From Granulicella arctica (GTDB taxonomy: Bacteria; Acidobacteriota; Terriglobia; Terriglobales; Acidobacteriaceae), in assembly GCF_025685605.1 (NCBI RefSeq), contig NZ_JAGTUT010000004.1, positions 37,239-101,238 on the forward strand: 64,000 bases of DNA. Reading direction: 5' to 3'. A program made the translations under genes and the position numbers. This document shows positions 45,578 through 54,591 of this stretch, one piece after another. The notes below the pieces were generated by a model. That model saw nothing but the letters and a program-made list of their open reading frames with translations, was not told the origin of the DNA and searched no databases. Each line of letters begins with the position of its first letter. Position 1 is the first letter of the stretch.

Positions 45578-46503
45578 TACGCCACCTCCGCGACTGCCGC
45601 TGCTTCGTTGGTGGTTTCCTCTGCCTTCACTGCGGGCGGCTCAATCGCAGAGAGGATGAGGGCTGAGGTTCGCTGGATGACTTCAAGGCTTTCGGTGAGG
45701 AGTGCGGCGTTGCCGTGGTACAGGTGGATGTAGTCGGCTGATGCTCGTCCAGCGTCGAGGCCGATGGTCTGCGAGACAACGAAGGCGATGGCCTCGGCTT
45801 CTGTTTCGCGTACGGTCTTGGTGGTTGCGGTGCGGCGCTCGGCCTTGTGCAACATCTCGTGTGCGAGTTCGTGCACAAGGGTGCTGAACTCTTCGGCTGG
45901 GGCTTGTCCGGGGAGGATAGCGATCTTGCCCCCGTAGCTCATGCCCAACGCGGGGGCGATGGATTCTTTGAACTCGAGCTCGATGCCCTGGGCGATGGTG
46001 AAGTCGATCAGGCGTTCACGGTATGCGCCTACGTCGCCCGTCGTGCGCTCGGTGAACTGGGGAAGCTCTGCGCCTTCGGTCTGGCTTACATCGAAGACGT
46101 ACACGGCGCGGAATCTCACGAGGACGGGGGTGTTCTGCTTGGTGATGTCCTTGTCTGCCTCCTTGTCTTTCTTGCGCTTGCTGCCGATCATCGGGGCCAG
46201 GATGCGGATGCCCTTCTGACCTTTGCTGACCTTGCGGCCTAACTGGTTCCACGCGTAGAGCCCAGCCACGCGGGTTGCGTCGGGCTTCTGCCGTGCGATC
46301 TCGAGGATGTTGCCGAACGAATAATTGTGGAATCGACCCATGGCCGTCAGGTAGGCGGTGAGTCCTTCGGAGTGTCCTGCCTCCAACTGCTCGATGAGAA
46401 GCTGAACGTTGGCGGCAATGACTTCTTTCGAGGTCTGTGGCTTGGGGGTGGTGGGCATGGTGGCGATGGTGCTGGTTTCGTTCGTGGTGGCGATGCTGCT
46501 CAT
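45577..46503 (-). CDS. ArdC-like antirestriction/zincin protein
   Basis: 308 residues from the ATG at 46503, with GGAGGAAC upstream. The N-terminal ssDNA-binding domain (LTAYLTAMGRFHNYSFGNIL, RVAGLYAWNQLGRKVSKGQK) and a zincin-like domain with HELAHEMLH near 211 and a downstream ETEAEAIAF Glu define the ArdC type. Such proteins protect incoming single-stranded plasmid DNA from host restriction during conjugation. It leads the DUF6908-ParB operon. A 73-bp leader repeat sits just upstream. Confidence 0.8.
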   Translation of the reverse strand: MSSIATTNETSTIATMPTTPKPQTSKEVIAANVQLLIEQLEAGHSEGLTAYLTAMGRFHNYSFGNILEIARQKPDATRVAGLYAWNQLGRKVSKGQKGIRILAPMIGSKRKKDKEADKDITKQNTPVLVRFRAVYVFDVSQTEGAELPQFTERTTGDVGAYRERLIDFTIAQGIELEFKESIAPALGMSYGGKIAILPGQAPAEEFSTLVHELAHEMLHKAERRTATTKTVRETEAEAIAFVVSQTIGLDAGRASADYIHLYHGNAALLTESLEVIQRTSALILSAIEPPAVKAEETTNEAAAVAEVA

Positions 46504-46521
46504 GTGGGTGGTTCCTCCGCT

Positions 46522-46594
46522 TTGAATGGCTGTGCTGTGTTTGCTCACAAACACGCCTTGGCCCTGGCCCACGCCAGCAGGGGCGGCAAGTGCA
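46522..46594. repeat. 73-bp leader repeat, copy 2
   Basis: Identical to 37815-37887, including TGTTTG-CTCA-CAAACA at 46538-46553. It lies 19 bp before the ArdC-like start, so both genes share a leader and possibly a regulator. Confidence 0.75.
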
Positions 46595-46810
46595 GGCTGT
46601 GCGGAAACGTGGCCTCGAAGGCCAGCCGAAGGCCGTAGGAAGCGAATACCTGGAGCTGCACGGAGCGTTTTCCATCAGCTTGCGCGCGCCAGGGACGGAG
46701 TCCCTCAGCAGGTCTGGTTACCTCGCTTGGCGCGACAGCGCAGGATTGCTCTTCGTTGTCGCTGTTGTCTGTTCTGGGGACTCCCCACGCTTCACGCAAG
46801 CAAATTGGTC

Positions 46811-46934
46811 ATGGAAATGGCGCAGCTATGCAAAGCATGGGAAACGGATGAAGCCGTTTCCCACCCTTCGCACAGCCGCTTGGAAGACGCTGATGAAGCT
46901 CGCGTCTCCCACATTCCCACGACCACGGCGACGA
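46811..46934. repeat. Dispersed structured repeat, copy C
   Basis: Hairpin GGGAAACGG-(6)-CCGTTTCCC, spacer ACCCTTCGCACAGCC, second hairpin GAAGACGC/GCGTCT, then CCCACATT and a closing GGCGACG. It matches copies A and B in order and spacing. Confidence 0.65.
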
Positions 46935-47226
46935 AATCAGATAAGAAAGGCAGGCAGCAGCTACTACTTCACCAAGCGTCCGTCCGTTCTCGTCAGCTGA
47001 GAATGCCGGGCGGATCGCTTTCGAGAATGCGACCTATGTTGAATCTCCAGCATTTGATAAAATCCGTTTCACGGCGCACTAGGTCATGGCGCGACTCGGC
47101 TTGGATCATCTACGCTACAGCGCTGGGCAGGCAGAGAACGGCCAGCTTCATGACTGATTTAACTTTCACTCGCGACGGCGAGACGAATCTGTCGAGCACT
47201 GCGTCCAACGATCAAGGGAGCCTCAA

Positions 47227-48978
47227 ATGCGCATCCCAATCCTTGGGTTATTCGTGATCCTCTGCACTCTTTCGACAGCCGCTCAGACTGCGGTCACTCC
47301 ACCAGCCGCCCTCGAGCTTGACGGAACGCAATCGCGACCTCATCCCATCGGCCCGCGCGAACTTATCCGCGCCACCGACGATCCGCTTCCCGCTAGCCTG
47401 ACTGCCATCCAGCGCGCCATGCATTCACGCGACCGCATCGAAAACAATTTTCTTTCAGTTGAACTCAGTGTCATAGTCAACCCTAATGGGCGTATCGATT
47501 CCGCAAAGCCCATCCGCGGCCCGGAGCGCTTCTACGCGCAGGCGCAAGAAATCGAGATGCATCGCGCCTTTGAACCGATCCACGACAAAGACGGCGCTAT
47601 CGTCCGTGCGCACTTCACAGACTCCGTGCAGATCGCTCCCCCGGAAAGATGGTCAGACCGCTCCACACCGTTTCCGCAACCCATTGATCGCACCACCTTC
47701 CGCATCGCACTTCAGCGCACTGTCTGTTACGGATCATGCCCGGGCTACAAGGTTTCAATCTCCGGGACTGGAGAGGTGCAGTGGGACGGCGGCTCCTACG
47801 CTGTCGCCGTTCCTGGCACACACCATGCCACGCTCCAACCCAAACTCATCGACAATCTTATTGATGCCGTTCGAGCTTCTCGCATCCTTGACGCGCGCGA
47901 TGAATACCGCGCTGGCTGGACCGACAATCCCACCTACACGGTCTCTGTCGACCTCAACGGGCTGCATAAACAGATTGTTGACTACATCGGCATCATTGTC
48001 GGCATGCCCACAAGCATCCGCGATCTAGAAGATACGGTCGACCGCATCGCCGGTACAGATAAGTGGATCGCCGGCAATGCGGAACTGCTCCCATCTCTTC
48101 GCGCCGAGCACTGGGACTTCGCCGCCTCCACACCGGACAATATGCGGCTCTACAACAGCGCTCTGCAACATAAGAACCAGGACGTGCTCGCCGCTTTTGG
48201 TACCGCACACGCACCGGTTTTCTCCAGGGATCCCAAGATTCCTTCGCCCGCCTGCACCGCAAGTGCCACAGCAGACAGCAGCACCGTGCTGCAGATGATG
48301 GCAAGCGTGCCGAAAGACCGCCCAATCCCGCAATCCGCCTTGAGCCAATGCCTCATGGCCGCAGCGCAAGGTGGCAATCTACAGCTAACCGAGTTTTGGC
48401 TCAAGCGCGGCGCGAGTGTGATCGCGGCATCGCACGTATACAGTGCGGATAGCATGTACCTCGCGCAGGGCTCGCCACTTCTCGCCGCAATCCAAGGCGG
48501 CTCCCCAGCTGTCGTGTATCGCCTTCTCGAAGCCAAGGCTCCACTCGACTCCGCCCACAACGATGGTCGTAACCTCGTCGCCGTCGCCATTTCTTCCACC
48601 CAGTCCAACAATCCAGATGACAAGCGAACCATCTTGCAGACTCTCCTACACGCAGGGGTTGATCCCAATGAACGGACTGACCGGGACCCCTCTCTCTTCC
48701 AGCTCCTTTCGGAGCCGTCGCTTGTGCCCGTGCTTGTAGCTGGCGGCGCAAACCCGAACGCTATGGACCGGAACGGTATGATCCCATTGATGACTAACGT
48801 TTATGTTCCAGTCCTGCAAGCCATGCTCAAAGCGGGTGCCGACCCTACCCTGCGTAACAAACGAGGCCAGAACGCTGCAGAGTGGTTTCGTGCGGAAGGC
48901 CTAAAAGAACAAGCCGACATCATCGATGCAGCCATCAAGACTCACCTCGACGGCGCGTCACCTATCGCTCAACACTAG
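47227..48978 (+). CDS. Exported DUF6438 plus ankyrin-repeat protein
   Basis: A 583-residue protein with a signal peptide (MRIPILGLFVILCTLSTAAQ). A TonB-C-like beta segment (VELSVIVNPNGRIDSAKPIR) is followed by DUF6438 with CYGSCPGYKVSISGTGEVQW near 162. From about 375 there are four to five ankyrin repeats (LMAAAQGGNLQLTEFWLKRG, GSPLLAAIQGGSPAVVYRLL, VLVAGGANPNAMDRNGMIPL). Probably a periplasmic protein-binding or housekeeping factor; no enzymatic motif is visible. Preceded by GGGAGCC-type spacing from the repeat region. Confidence 0.75.
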   Translation: MRIPILGLFVILCTLSTAAQTAVTPPAALELDGTQSRPHPIGPRELIRATDDPLPASLTAIQRAMHSRDRIENNFLSVELSVIVNPNGRIDSAKPIRGPERFYAQAQEIEMHRAFEPIHDKDGAIVRAHFTDSVQIAPPERWSDRSTPFPQPIDRTTFRIALQRTVCYGSCPGYKVSISGTGEVQWDGGSYAVAVPGTHHATLQPKLIDNLIDAVRASRILDARDEYRAGWTDNPTYTVSVDLNGLHKQIVDYIGIIVGMPTSIRDLEDTVDRIAGTDKWIAGNAELLPSLRAEHWDFAASTPDNMRLYNSALQHKNQDVLAAFGTAHAPVFSRDPKIPSPACTASATADSSTVLQMMASVPKDRPIPQSALSQCLMAAAQGGNLQLTEFWLKRGASVIAASHVYSADSMYLAQGSPLLAAIQGGSPAVVYRLLEAKAPLDSAHNDGRNLVAVAISSTQSNNPDDKRTILQTLLHAGVDPNERTDRDPSLFQLLSEPSLVPVLVAGGANPNAMDRNGMIPLMTNVYVPVLQAMLKAGADPTLRNKRGQNAAEWFRAEGLKEQADIIDAAIKTHLDGASPIAQH

Positions 48979-49448
48979 CGAGCGGCTACTACGCTGAGAT
49001 ATTGTCAGCACCCAGGCCTTCTTGATGGACCCGGAACGGTTCTTCATCATGATGCATGTCGGACCCACTCCATCAAGCGAATTACAGAAACCCATCGCGG
49101 CAGTAGAAGCTAATAACACGCCTGAGAGCTCCTTGTTTAGCGGCGGACACCATCAGGCCTCATAAATGCCCGCCCCGTCAGAAGTGTTCCCGGCTTGGTG
49201 ACAAATCGGCGATGCACTCGCCCTTATGCCGAAATGACGACCGGGTGTTCCTTAAGCAAAGATGCCGTCTCGTCGCGTTCGATCAAAGATCTTCTGCGTT
49301 TTCAGTAAAGCGATCAGAACGCCTAGTAGTCTGTCCGCCAAGCCGCGCAGTGCTCGTGCGTGAAGGTGGCCTGCTGCTCGCAATGCGTCGTACTGTCTTC
49401 GGCTCCTGCTGTCGCAGCAAAGGCTGCTTGTCGCCCAGTGGAAGACAG
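48979..49448. other. Gap of about 470 bp, no supported gene
   Basis: Open frames exist on both strands but none resembles a protein family. The right part may be decayed downstream sequence of the RNase H relic. Confidence 0.4.
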
Positions 49449-49579
49449 CGTTGCGTAGGCGGGGACTGCAGGGGTCGCGCCGGAGATATCCCTTCTGTCG
49501 TCGCCTCGAATAATCACGGATCCCCGCCTCTAGGCCCGGGATTCCCGATCGCCGATCCATCGGTGTAGATATGAAACAT
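49449..49579 (-). pseudogene. rnhA: RNase HI relic
   Basis: ATG at 49579 behind AGGAGA; reads MFHIYTDGSAIGNPGP, the beta-1 strand and first catalytic Asp of RNase HI (TDGSxxGNPGPGG). A 1-nt change breaks the frame just after GPRGG. In the next frame VIIRGDDRRDISGATP continues the fold, and recognisable sequence then ends. It is a truncated, frameshifted gene. Confidence 0.6.
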
Positions 49580-49661
49580 AGCTTCTCCTAAGTGACCGGA
49601 TGTTGATGACGGCGAGCTACACTACTGACTCAACCTGAATTTCGGAGTTCGGAGCGGTGGC

Positions 49662-50063
49662 ATGAGCGAAATCAACGGCACAAAGTTTGAGTTTCATCTG
49701 AAGAATGTCGATCCCAGCGTCGACGAAGACGCCGTGCAACGGTCGTTCGACGAAGCGATGCAGGCCGCCCTCGCTGACGCGGGCGAGCAGCCGGGGATCG
49801 AGACAAAGGCAGAGCTGGAAGGCGGCTTTTTCGGCGCAGGCGAGATCGTGGTCGCTCTCTATGTGCTGCACGCGCTCAAGGGTGCTGGCATCATCGTCGG
49901 AACCGGAGTTCTTACGGCAGCAGGCAAGTCTTTCTACGAGAAGGTTCTTGAGCCTCAGCTCCTTAGCCGAAATTTGCTGCCCTCAAAGTTCAAAGTGGTG
50001 TCAGAGAAGCCTGAGCCCGAACCCAAGCCAGAACCCGAACCCGAAACTCCGCAATCGAAGTAA
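49662..50063 (+). CDS. Small membrane protein with Pro/Glu-rich tail
   Basis: A 133-residue protein. The N-terminus is soluble (GTKFEFHLKNVDPSVDEDAV), one or two hydrophobic segments follow (IVVALYVLHALKGAGIIVGT), and the C-terminal tail is a Pro-Glu-Lys repeat (EPKPEPEPE). The family is unknown. It is 30 bp before the next gene, likely an operon of two, and the first gene of the accessory block. Confidence 0.6.
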   Translation: MSEINGTKFEFHLKNVDPSVDEDAVQRSFDEAMQAALADAGEQPGIETKAELEGGFFGAGEIVVALYVLHALKGAGIIVGTGVLTAAGKSFYEKVLEPQLLSRNLLPSKFKVVSEKPEPEPKPEPEPETPQSK

Positions 50064-50093
50064 GCCAAGCCATTTTCCTGAGGTGACCCGGGC

Positions 50094-51101
50094 TTGTCTT
50101 CAACTTCGTCCATCGTCTTCGAATCCGTCTTCCGTGCTCCCATCGTTCGGGCTCAGTTCGATGTGCTACTTGTGCTGGCCGACGCAATGGCGCCTTCGCT
50201 CGCAGACCTCTATGACGTCGCTCCATCGAACTGGAATAGCGTAGTCACTGCAGCCGCCGAGGCACTGGCAACCCAGACTCCGAAGGTCAAATCAATCGCA
50301 GACGCGATCTCGATCTGGGACCGCGTTCTCAATGACCTCGGCGTGGCCAATCTGACTCCAGCCGCCATACAGGTGCTTAGTTCAATTACGGAGCGGCTCA
50401 AGCTCCGGGTCGCAGGATCGACCGGAGGCGAATCCAGACTTGAAGAGAGCCGCAAAGCGGCTGTCGATTGGATCCGCGCTCTGGGGAACCGCCGCGGGCT
50501 GACAGACCTCGCGAACGCGGTAGAGTACCGGATTCGCGTCCACTACGATGCCAAGGGCGACGACTACTGCGCCTCATCCAGCCTGATCGAGAACGAGATC
50601 GGCTGGAGTCTGCAGCTAGTTGAACGGGCGCTCTACGCCGCTTTGATTCTGGAGATGCTTTTCGAACACGAGTATCTGTCCCACATGCTCCCGCGTAACC
50701 TTTACCTCTCGAAGAACGTCCGCGAGATATGGCTTTCCGCGGCGCTCTACTGGGAGTTCGTAAACCATTCTGGGGACCGGTCGAGCAAGCATGTGCAGGA
50801 GTTCCTCTGGGAGAAGTTTCGGCGCGAGCTCAACATGCACTTCGATCCCAAGAACCAGGCGTTCTTCGGTCCCTGGAAGATCGACAAGCTCGCCGAGCGG
50901 ATCTATTTTTCGTCGCCCGAGATCTTTTGGGACATCACCGGAGCGATCCTCGAATGCTCCGACTGCCGGCAGAACGCCGACACCGTGGACCTATTCTTCA
51001 AACGTCTTCTGCTCCTGAACTCCGCGGAGTTGCGAGCCGCCCTGATGCTGGAGCCTGCCGCATGGCCCATGCTCCAAGACTTCCACAGGAGCCTCATCTA
51101 A
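50094..51101 (+). CDS. Uncharacterised helical protein
   Basis: About 335 residues from a TTG; the start is not certain. It is largely alpha-helical, with LLLVLADAMAPS, ERALYAALILEMLFEHEYLS and WLSAALYWEFVNHSG. The FEHEYLSHM stretch offers Glu-His-x-x-x-x-His, which could bind metal, but no family is recognised. It lies between the small membrane protein and the Hsp20 fusion, all on one strand, so a shared function is plausible. Confidence 0.6.
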   Translation: MSSTSSIVFESVFRAPIVRAQFDVLLVLADAMAPSLADLYDVAPSNWNSVVTAAAEALATQTPKVKSIADAISIWDRVLNDLGVANLTPAAIQVLSSITERLKLRVAGSTGGESRLEESRKAAVDWIRALGNRRGLTDLANAVEYRIRVHYDAKGDDYCASSSLIENEIGWSLQLVERALYAALILEMLFEHEYLSHMLPRNLYLSKNVREIWLSAALYWEFVNHSGDRSSKHVQEFLWEKFRRELNMHFDPKNQAFFGPWKIDKLAERIYFSSPEIFWDITGAILECSDCRQNADTVDLFFKRLLLLNSAELRAALMLEPAAWPMLQDFHRSLI

Positions 51102-51123
51102 GTGATTGCAGCGTATACACTTG

Positions 51124-51151
51124 TTTTTCCTTGCTATATAGCAAGGAAAAA
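51124..51151. promoter_or_regulatory. 28-bp perfect palindrome before the HTH-Hsp20 gene
   Basis: Arms TTTTTCCTTGCTAT/ATAGCAAGGAAAAA with no spacer, centred at 51137.5, 30 bp upstream of the ATG at 51182. No T-run follows, so it is an operator rather than a terminator. Its centre TATA could overlap a -10 element. Confidence 0.75.
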
Positions 51152-51181
51152 GCGCATCTTATATGCAGTGAGAGTGACGCG

Positions 51182-51922
51182 ATGAATGTAACGCACCCAA
51201 ACTACGGCCAGAACTACCAACTGACGCGGGCGGCCTTGCGGCTGCGCACCTTTACCGTTTCGGAGCTGGAGGACTTGACCGGTGCCCTGAAGAATACGGT
51301 CTATTCCTTCGTCAGCAAACTTCGCGGCGTCAACGAAGAGTTCCTCGATTTCGAAGAAGTGCAGTCGCTGCGTGGCCGTCCCCGGAGGCGTTTTACTTTG
51401 ACGCAAGCTGGGACGAAATACCTAGCAGAGCTGAGCTTCGAACTGGCCTCTCGTTTTGAAGAGGACGCCGAGGAACCTGCGCAGGTGCTGGAAGCGTCCG
51501 AGGCGGAGATCGCCCCCGCCGCAGTGATGACGCTTCCCAGCGACATCTACGAAGAAGAGCGTGAGTTGGTCTTTCAGGTAGATGTTCCGGGGCTGTCCGA
51601 AGAGGACCTGGACGTGAGCATCGAACAGAACGATCTCGTCGTCCGTGGGGAGCGGCCTGCCATGCAGGTGCGCCATGGCTCGACCCCGTTCATGATCGAA
51701 CGGCAACGCGGACGCTTTGTCAGAGCCTACCCGCTCACTGGGGTGGTTGCTCCTAAGATCGCCCACGTGGCTGTCCAAAATGGTGTTCTTGAGGTCGTTC
51801 TTCGCAAGGCGGTGGCAGGACACGCCCTGGTCGCCGCTGTCTCCGAAGCCAACGAGGGCACCGCTCGTGCCGAGCGGGTATCAAGAGCTGCCTTTCGTCA
51901 GGCTAAAGAGACTGCCGAATAG
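51182..51922 (+). CDS. Winged-helix/Hsp20 fusion protein
   Basis: A 246-residue protein from the ATG at 51182. Residues 10-80 form a winged helix (LRLRTFTVSELEDLTGALKN, RGRPRRRFTLTQAG), a PadR/MarR-like DNA-binding shape. Residues 120-210 form an alpha-crystallin domain (ELVFQVDVPGLSEEDLDVSI, ending HVAVQNGVLEVVLRK). Hsp20 chaperones normally lack DNA-binding domains. The perfect palindrome upstream is a probable autoregulatory site, so the chaperone part may sense unfolded protein. Function is inferred. Confidence 0.75.
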   Translation: MNVTHPNYGQNYQLTRAALRLRTFTVSELEDLTGALKNTVYSFVSKLRGVNEEFLDFEEVQSLRGRPRRRFTLTQAGTKYLAELSFELASRFEEDAEEPAQVLEASEAEIAPAAVMTLPSDIYEEERELVFQVDVPGLSEEDLDVSIEQNDLVVRGERPAMQVRHGSTPFMIERQRGRFVRAYPLTGVVAPKIAHVAVQNGVLEVVLRKAVAGHALVAAVSEANEGTARAERVSRAAFRQAKETAE

Positions 51923-52002
51923 AGGACACTTCGTCGAGCGCGGTAGGGTTCGAGCAATCAAACTCTTCTCCATCCTGAGATAGCAATGCTTTGGTGGGTG
52001 CG

Positions 52003-53010
52003 ATGAGCCAGGCAAATATGACTGCGCAGCAGCACTTCGTGTCTCGAGCGGAACAATCCCTCAACGCGGCAAATCCAGCGGCGGATGACGAAAATCTGCG
52101 GATATTCTCCTTCTCCGTCACCGACCGTGAAGCATTCAAAGTTTCCCTTGATTCTGATCGCGGGCGAGCGATTGCCAGCACGCTTGTCTTGCGCGATTTG
52201 TTCAGCTTCGATGTGATCGAGCGCGACGGTAACCGATTCAACCTCGAGGCACTTTTCGGAAAGTACGAATCGCGAATCCAGCGACACACCCTTGAATTGC
52301 TGAGAAAGCTTCAAGCTGGCGAGACCGACATCAAGGCAGAGATCCTTGATCTCTTCGTCGCGAAGTTCGTCAACTTCCTGCGCAATCCATATTCGGTGAA
52401 GAAGGTGTTGAACTCGATTACACCAATCTTCAATTACGTCCCCACCGATCCCGAAGTCCTCCGCCAGTTTCGCGCGGTCCTTGACGGAAAGAAGCCTCAA
52501 CAGGAATTTCTGTGCGCCCAGCTCGGGATCACCCCTCTCGAATACAGGAACTGGCTGGCGGCACTTTTTCTATTGCTGGTCGAGTTGGGACCGGATGAGC
52601 CACTGCTTCTCGAAGGGATCGTGAAGGGTCTTTACGAAGACCCTTCGAACGAAGTCGGCGTCTATGTCCACCAGTACTCGGGCGAACACCTGGACAAACG
52701 TTGTTTGTTATCCGACCGAGGCTATTCCATGCCAGCTTCCGAGTCCGAACATCTGTCGTTTTCCTTCAATCTCTCTGCGGACGCATTCATCTCGTACGTT
52801 TTTATCAATGTCGCGACATCTGCACGAGAGGGGATACGCCCGGACATCATGGAGCTGTTCCTGAAGCGCAAGAAGAACGTCTCCGTTCGTCATCTCACCA
52901 ACGATTTACCGATGCTGGCTCTCTACAACCAGCGTTGCGTCTACCAGTGCCATCAAACGGTCTACTGTTCCAGCCGGACTTTGTATGGGGTGGATTGCAT
53001 TCCTGACTAA
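52003..53010 (+). CDS. DUF4238-like protein
   Basis: About 335 residues from the ATG at 52003; the TTG at 51991 and ATG at 52018 are also possible. QQHFVSRAEQSLNAANP and RIFSFSVTDREAFKVSL recall the DUF4238 opening (HxVPRFYLRNF...), and the long middle is helical. Three Cys-rich bits appear at the end (CVYQCHQTVYC). DUF4238 members are usually found in mobile or defence regions. Assignment moderate. Confidence 0.5.
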   Translation: MSQANMTAQQHFVSRAEQSLNAANPAADDENLRIFSFSVTDREAFKVSLDSDRGRAIASTLVLRDLFSFDVIERDGNRFNLEALFGKYESRIQRHTLELLRKLQAGETDIKAEILDLFVAKFVNFLRNPYSVKKVLNSITPIFNYVPTDPEVLRQFRAVLDGKKPQQEFLCAQLGITPLEYRNWLAALFLLLVELGPDEPLLLEGIVKGLYEDPSNEVGVYVHQYSGEHLDKRCLLSDRGYSMPASESEHLSFSFNLSADAFISYVFINVATSAREGIRPDIMELFLKRKKNVSVRHLTNDLPMLALYNQRCVYQCHQTVYCSSRTLYGVDCIPD

Positions 53011-53247
53011 GCACTCCCCCTGATGGCAGAGCTATAAGCGTGAGGGAGAGGGTCGATTCTGTCCAACAATCAATCCCTTTGAGGTCTCATAGACTCAAGC
53101 TCCTCCGTGCAGATACCCAGAGATGCGGAGTCTTTTGAGTCCAAATGTGAGCCGTTTGCATAGCGCTGCAGGGCCCAGTCGCGAGCACCACAAACCTCTT
53201 ATTGCCATATTTACGCGCTTTATCCACTTTGCATTTGCCCAGCAAGT

Positions 53248-54518
53248 CTATCGTCGTTTCCTGTCATCAAGATAACGTTCGACCCACGCGCTAAATCTTC
53301 CGCTGCTGTCGTCTGCTGCAGCGAACCGACCATCAGGAAGTATTGCGCAACGACAACTTCTGGTCAGCAAGACAATCCTGTCCGCTTCATATCCGACAAG
53401 CCTCACCTCAAACAGCTCCTCTAGCTCTTCCTGTTCTTGTTGAGAGAGGTTGTGGAGCAATGACTCGGATAGGCCAACACTGTCGTGTCGACAGAGGTGA
53501 GCCACCACAGTGTGCTGAAAGACAGTGAGGAAATGCGGCTCCCACGTATGCTGTTCGCCCGGCTCGCGCAATTGTGTCTCGGTGAATTCCGTAACGTCGT
53601 ACTGCCAGCCCGATTTTCCATCCTGCTGAACTGCGCGGCAACCGAGGAGCAGCGCAAGCTTCTCGATTCCCAAATCTTGGTCGAACCATTCCGGCATTTC
53701 GGTACGTTCCGACAATCGCGTCCAAATGATCTCCAATACGAAGATCAACGGGTTCTCGTGCGAGGACGCAAAGATTGGCCACCAGGTCTCATACTGCCTG
53801 CCGGAGTAGGGCTGGCCATTCATCTTGAGTAGGCTGTACTGGCCGGACACGATCAAACTCGGAAGCATGACCGGGCTCATACCGGCTTTACCTATATTTT
53901 TTTTAAGAAACCCGATGAAGCCATCGCGTAACGGCTTCTCGGACCGAAATCCGGAATAACTAAGGGCCACTCGGATGGGAGACACAAGTTCTACCGTCAA
54001 AGCGCGGTAGATCATCTCGATGTCGAAAGGTAACGTCGGAAGCTGTTCCCGAGGCGGCGGTGGAAAGCCCACAATCATCTTGAAGGCATGCTCGGCCGAC
54101 TCTACGTTTACCTTCCCGTGTGGTGCTCGTACGAAGTCGTCCCAATGCAAGTCCAGGACCTTTCGCAAGTGGACGTGCGAACCCGCCAACTCGGCAGAAA
54201 ACAGGTTCTTTTTGACCTCGAAAACAGCTATCACGTCCCTCACTTGCCAAGTGAATAGGTCTGTGTGAGGTAGACGTGTTCCAGTTCCAGAGACCAGCAT
54301 GCAGTCGATCTGGCCGCTCATTTCTCCGGAGCTGCTTTGAATGAACCAGACGCCATCGTGAGGTCGAGTCCATCTGGGAGCAGCCTACTTAGGAGCTCAG
54401 ACGTGAGCCCTTCATACAGAAGTCCTATCGTAGGAGCATGCGGAATTCCAGCTTTCTCTATTTCCGCAGACTCCTGCGCAATCAGTTTCTGCAACAGGTC
54501 AGCAAAAGTCCGGATCAT
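53248..54518 (-). pseudogene. DUF6602 gene with one frameshift
   Basis: The N-terminal frame starts MIRTFADLLQKLIAQESAEI, contains LYEGLTSELLSRLLPDGLDL and ends at 54318. The rest (MSGQIDCMLVSGTGTRLPHT, DVIAVFEVKKNLFSAEL) begins 4 bp before that stop in the next frame. Reading GFIQSSSGEM-SGQIDC across about 54345 restores one protein of about 420 residues. The Asp-x9-Glu-x-Lys type core (SGQIDC...FEVKK) is nuclease-like. One-nt deletion or sequencing error. Confidence 0.7.
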
Positions 54519-54591
54519 GGTTCTCCGTCGGCCTCACTCATCTTCCGAGCGTGATTCATCCAAGTCTCATTGCTAATCAAGGTCGAATGAG

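Noticed and set aside
49212..49568. A 118-residue plus-strand frame
   Set aside because: It lies antisense to the RNase H relic.
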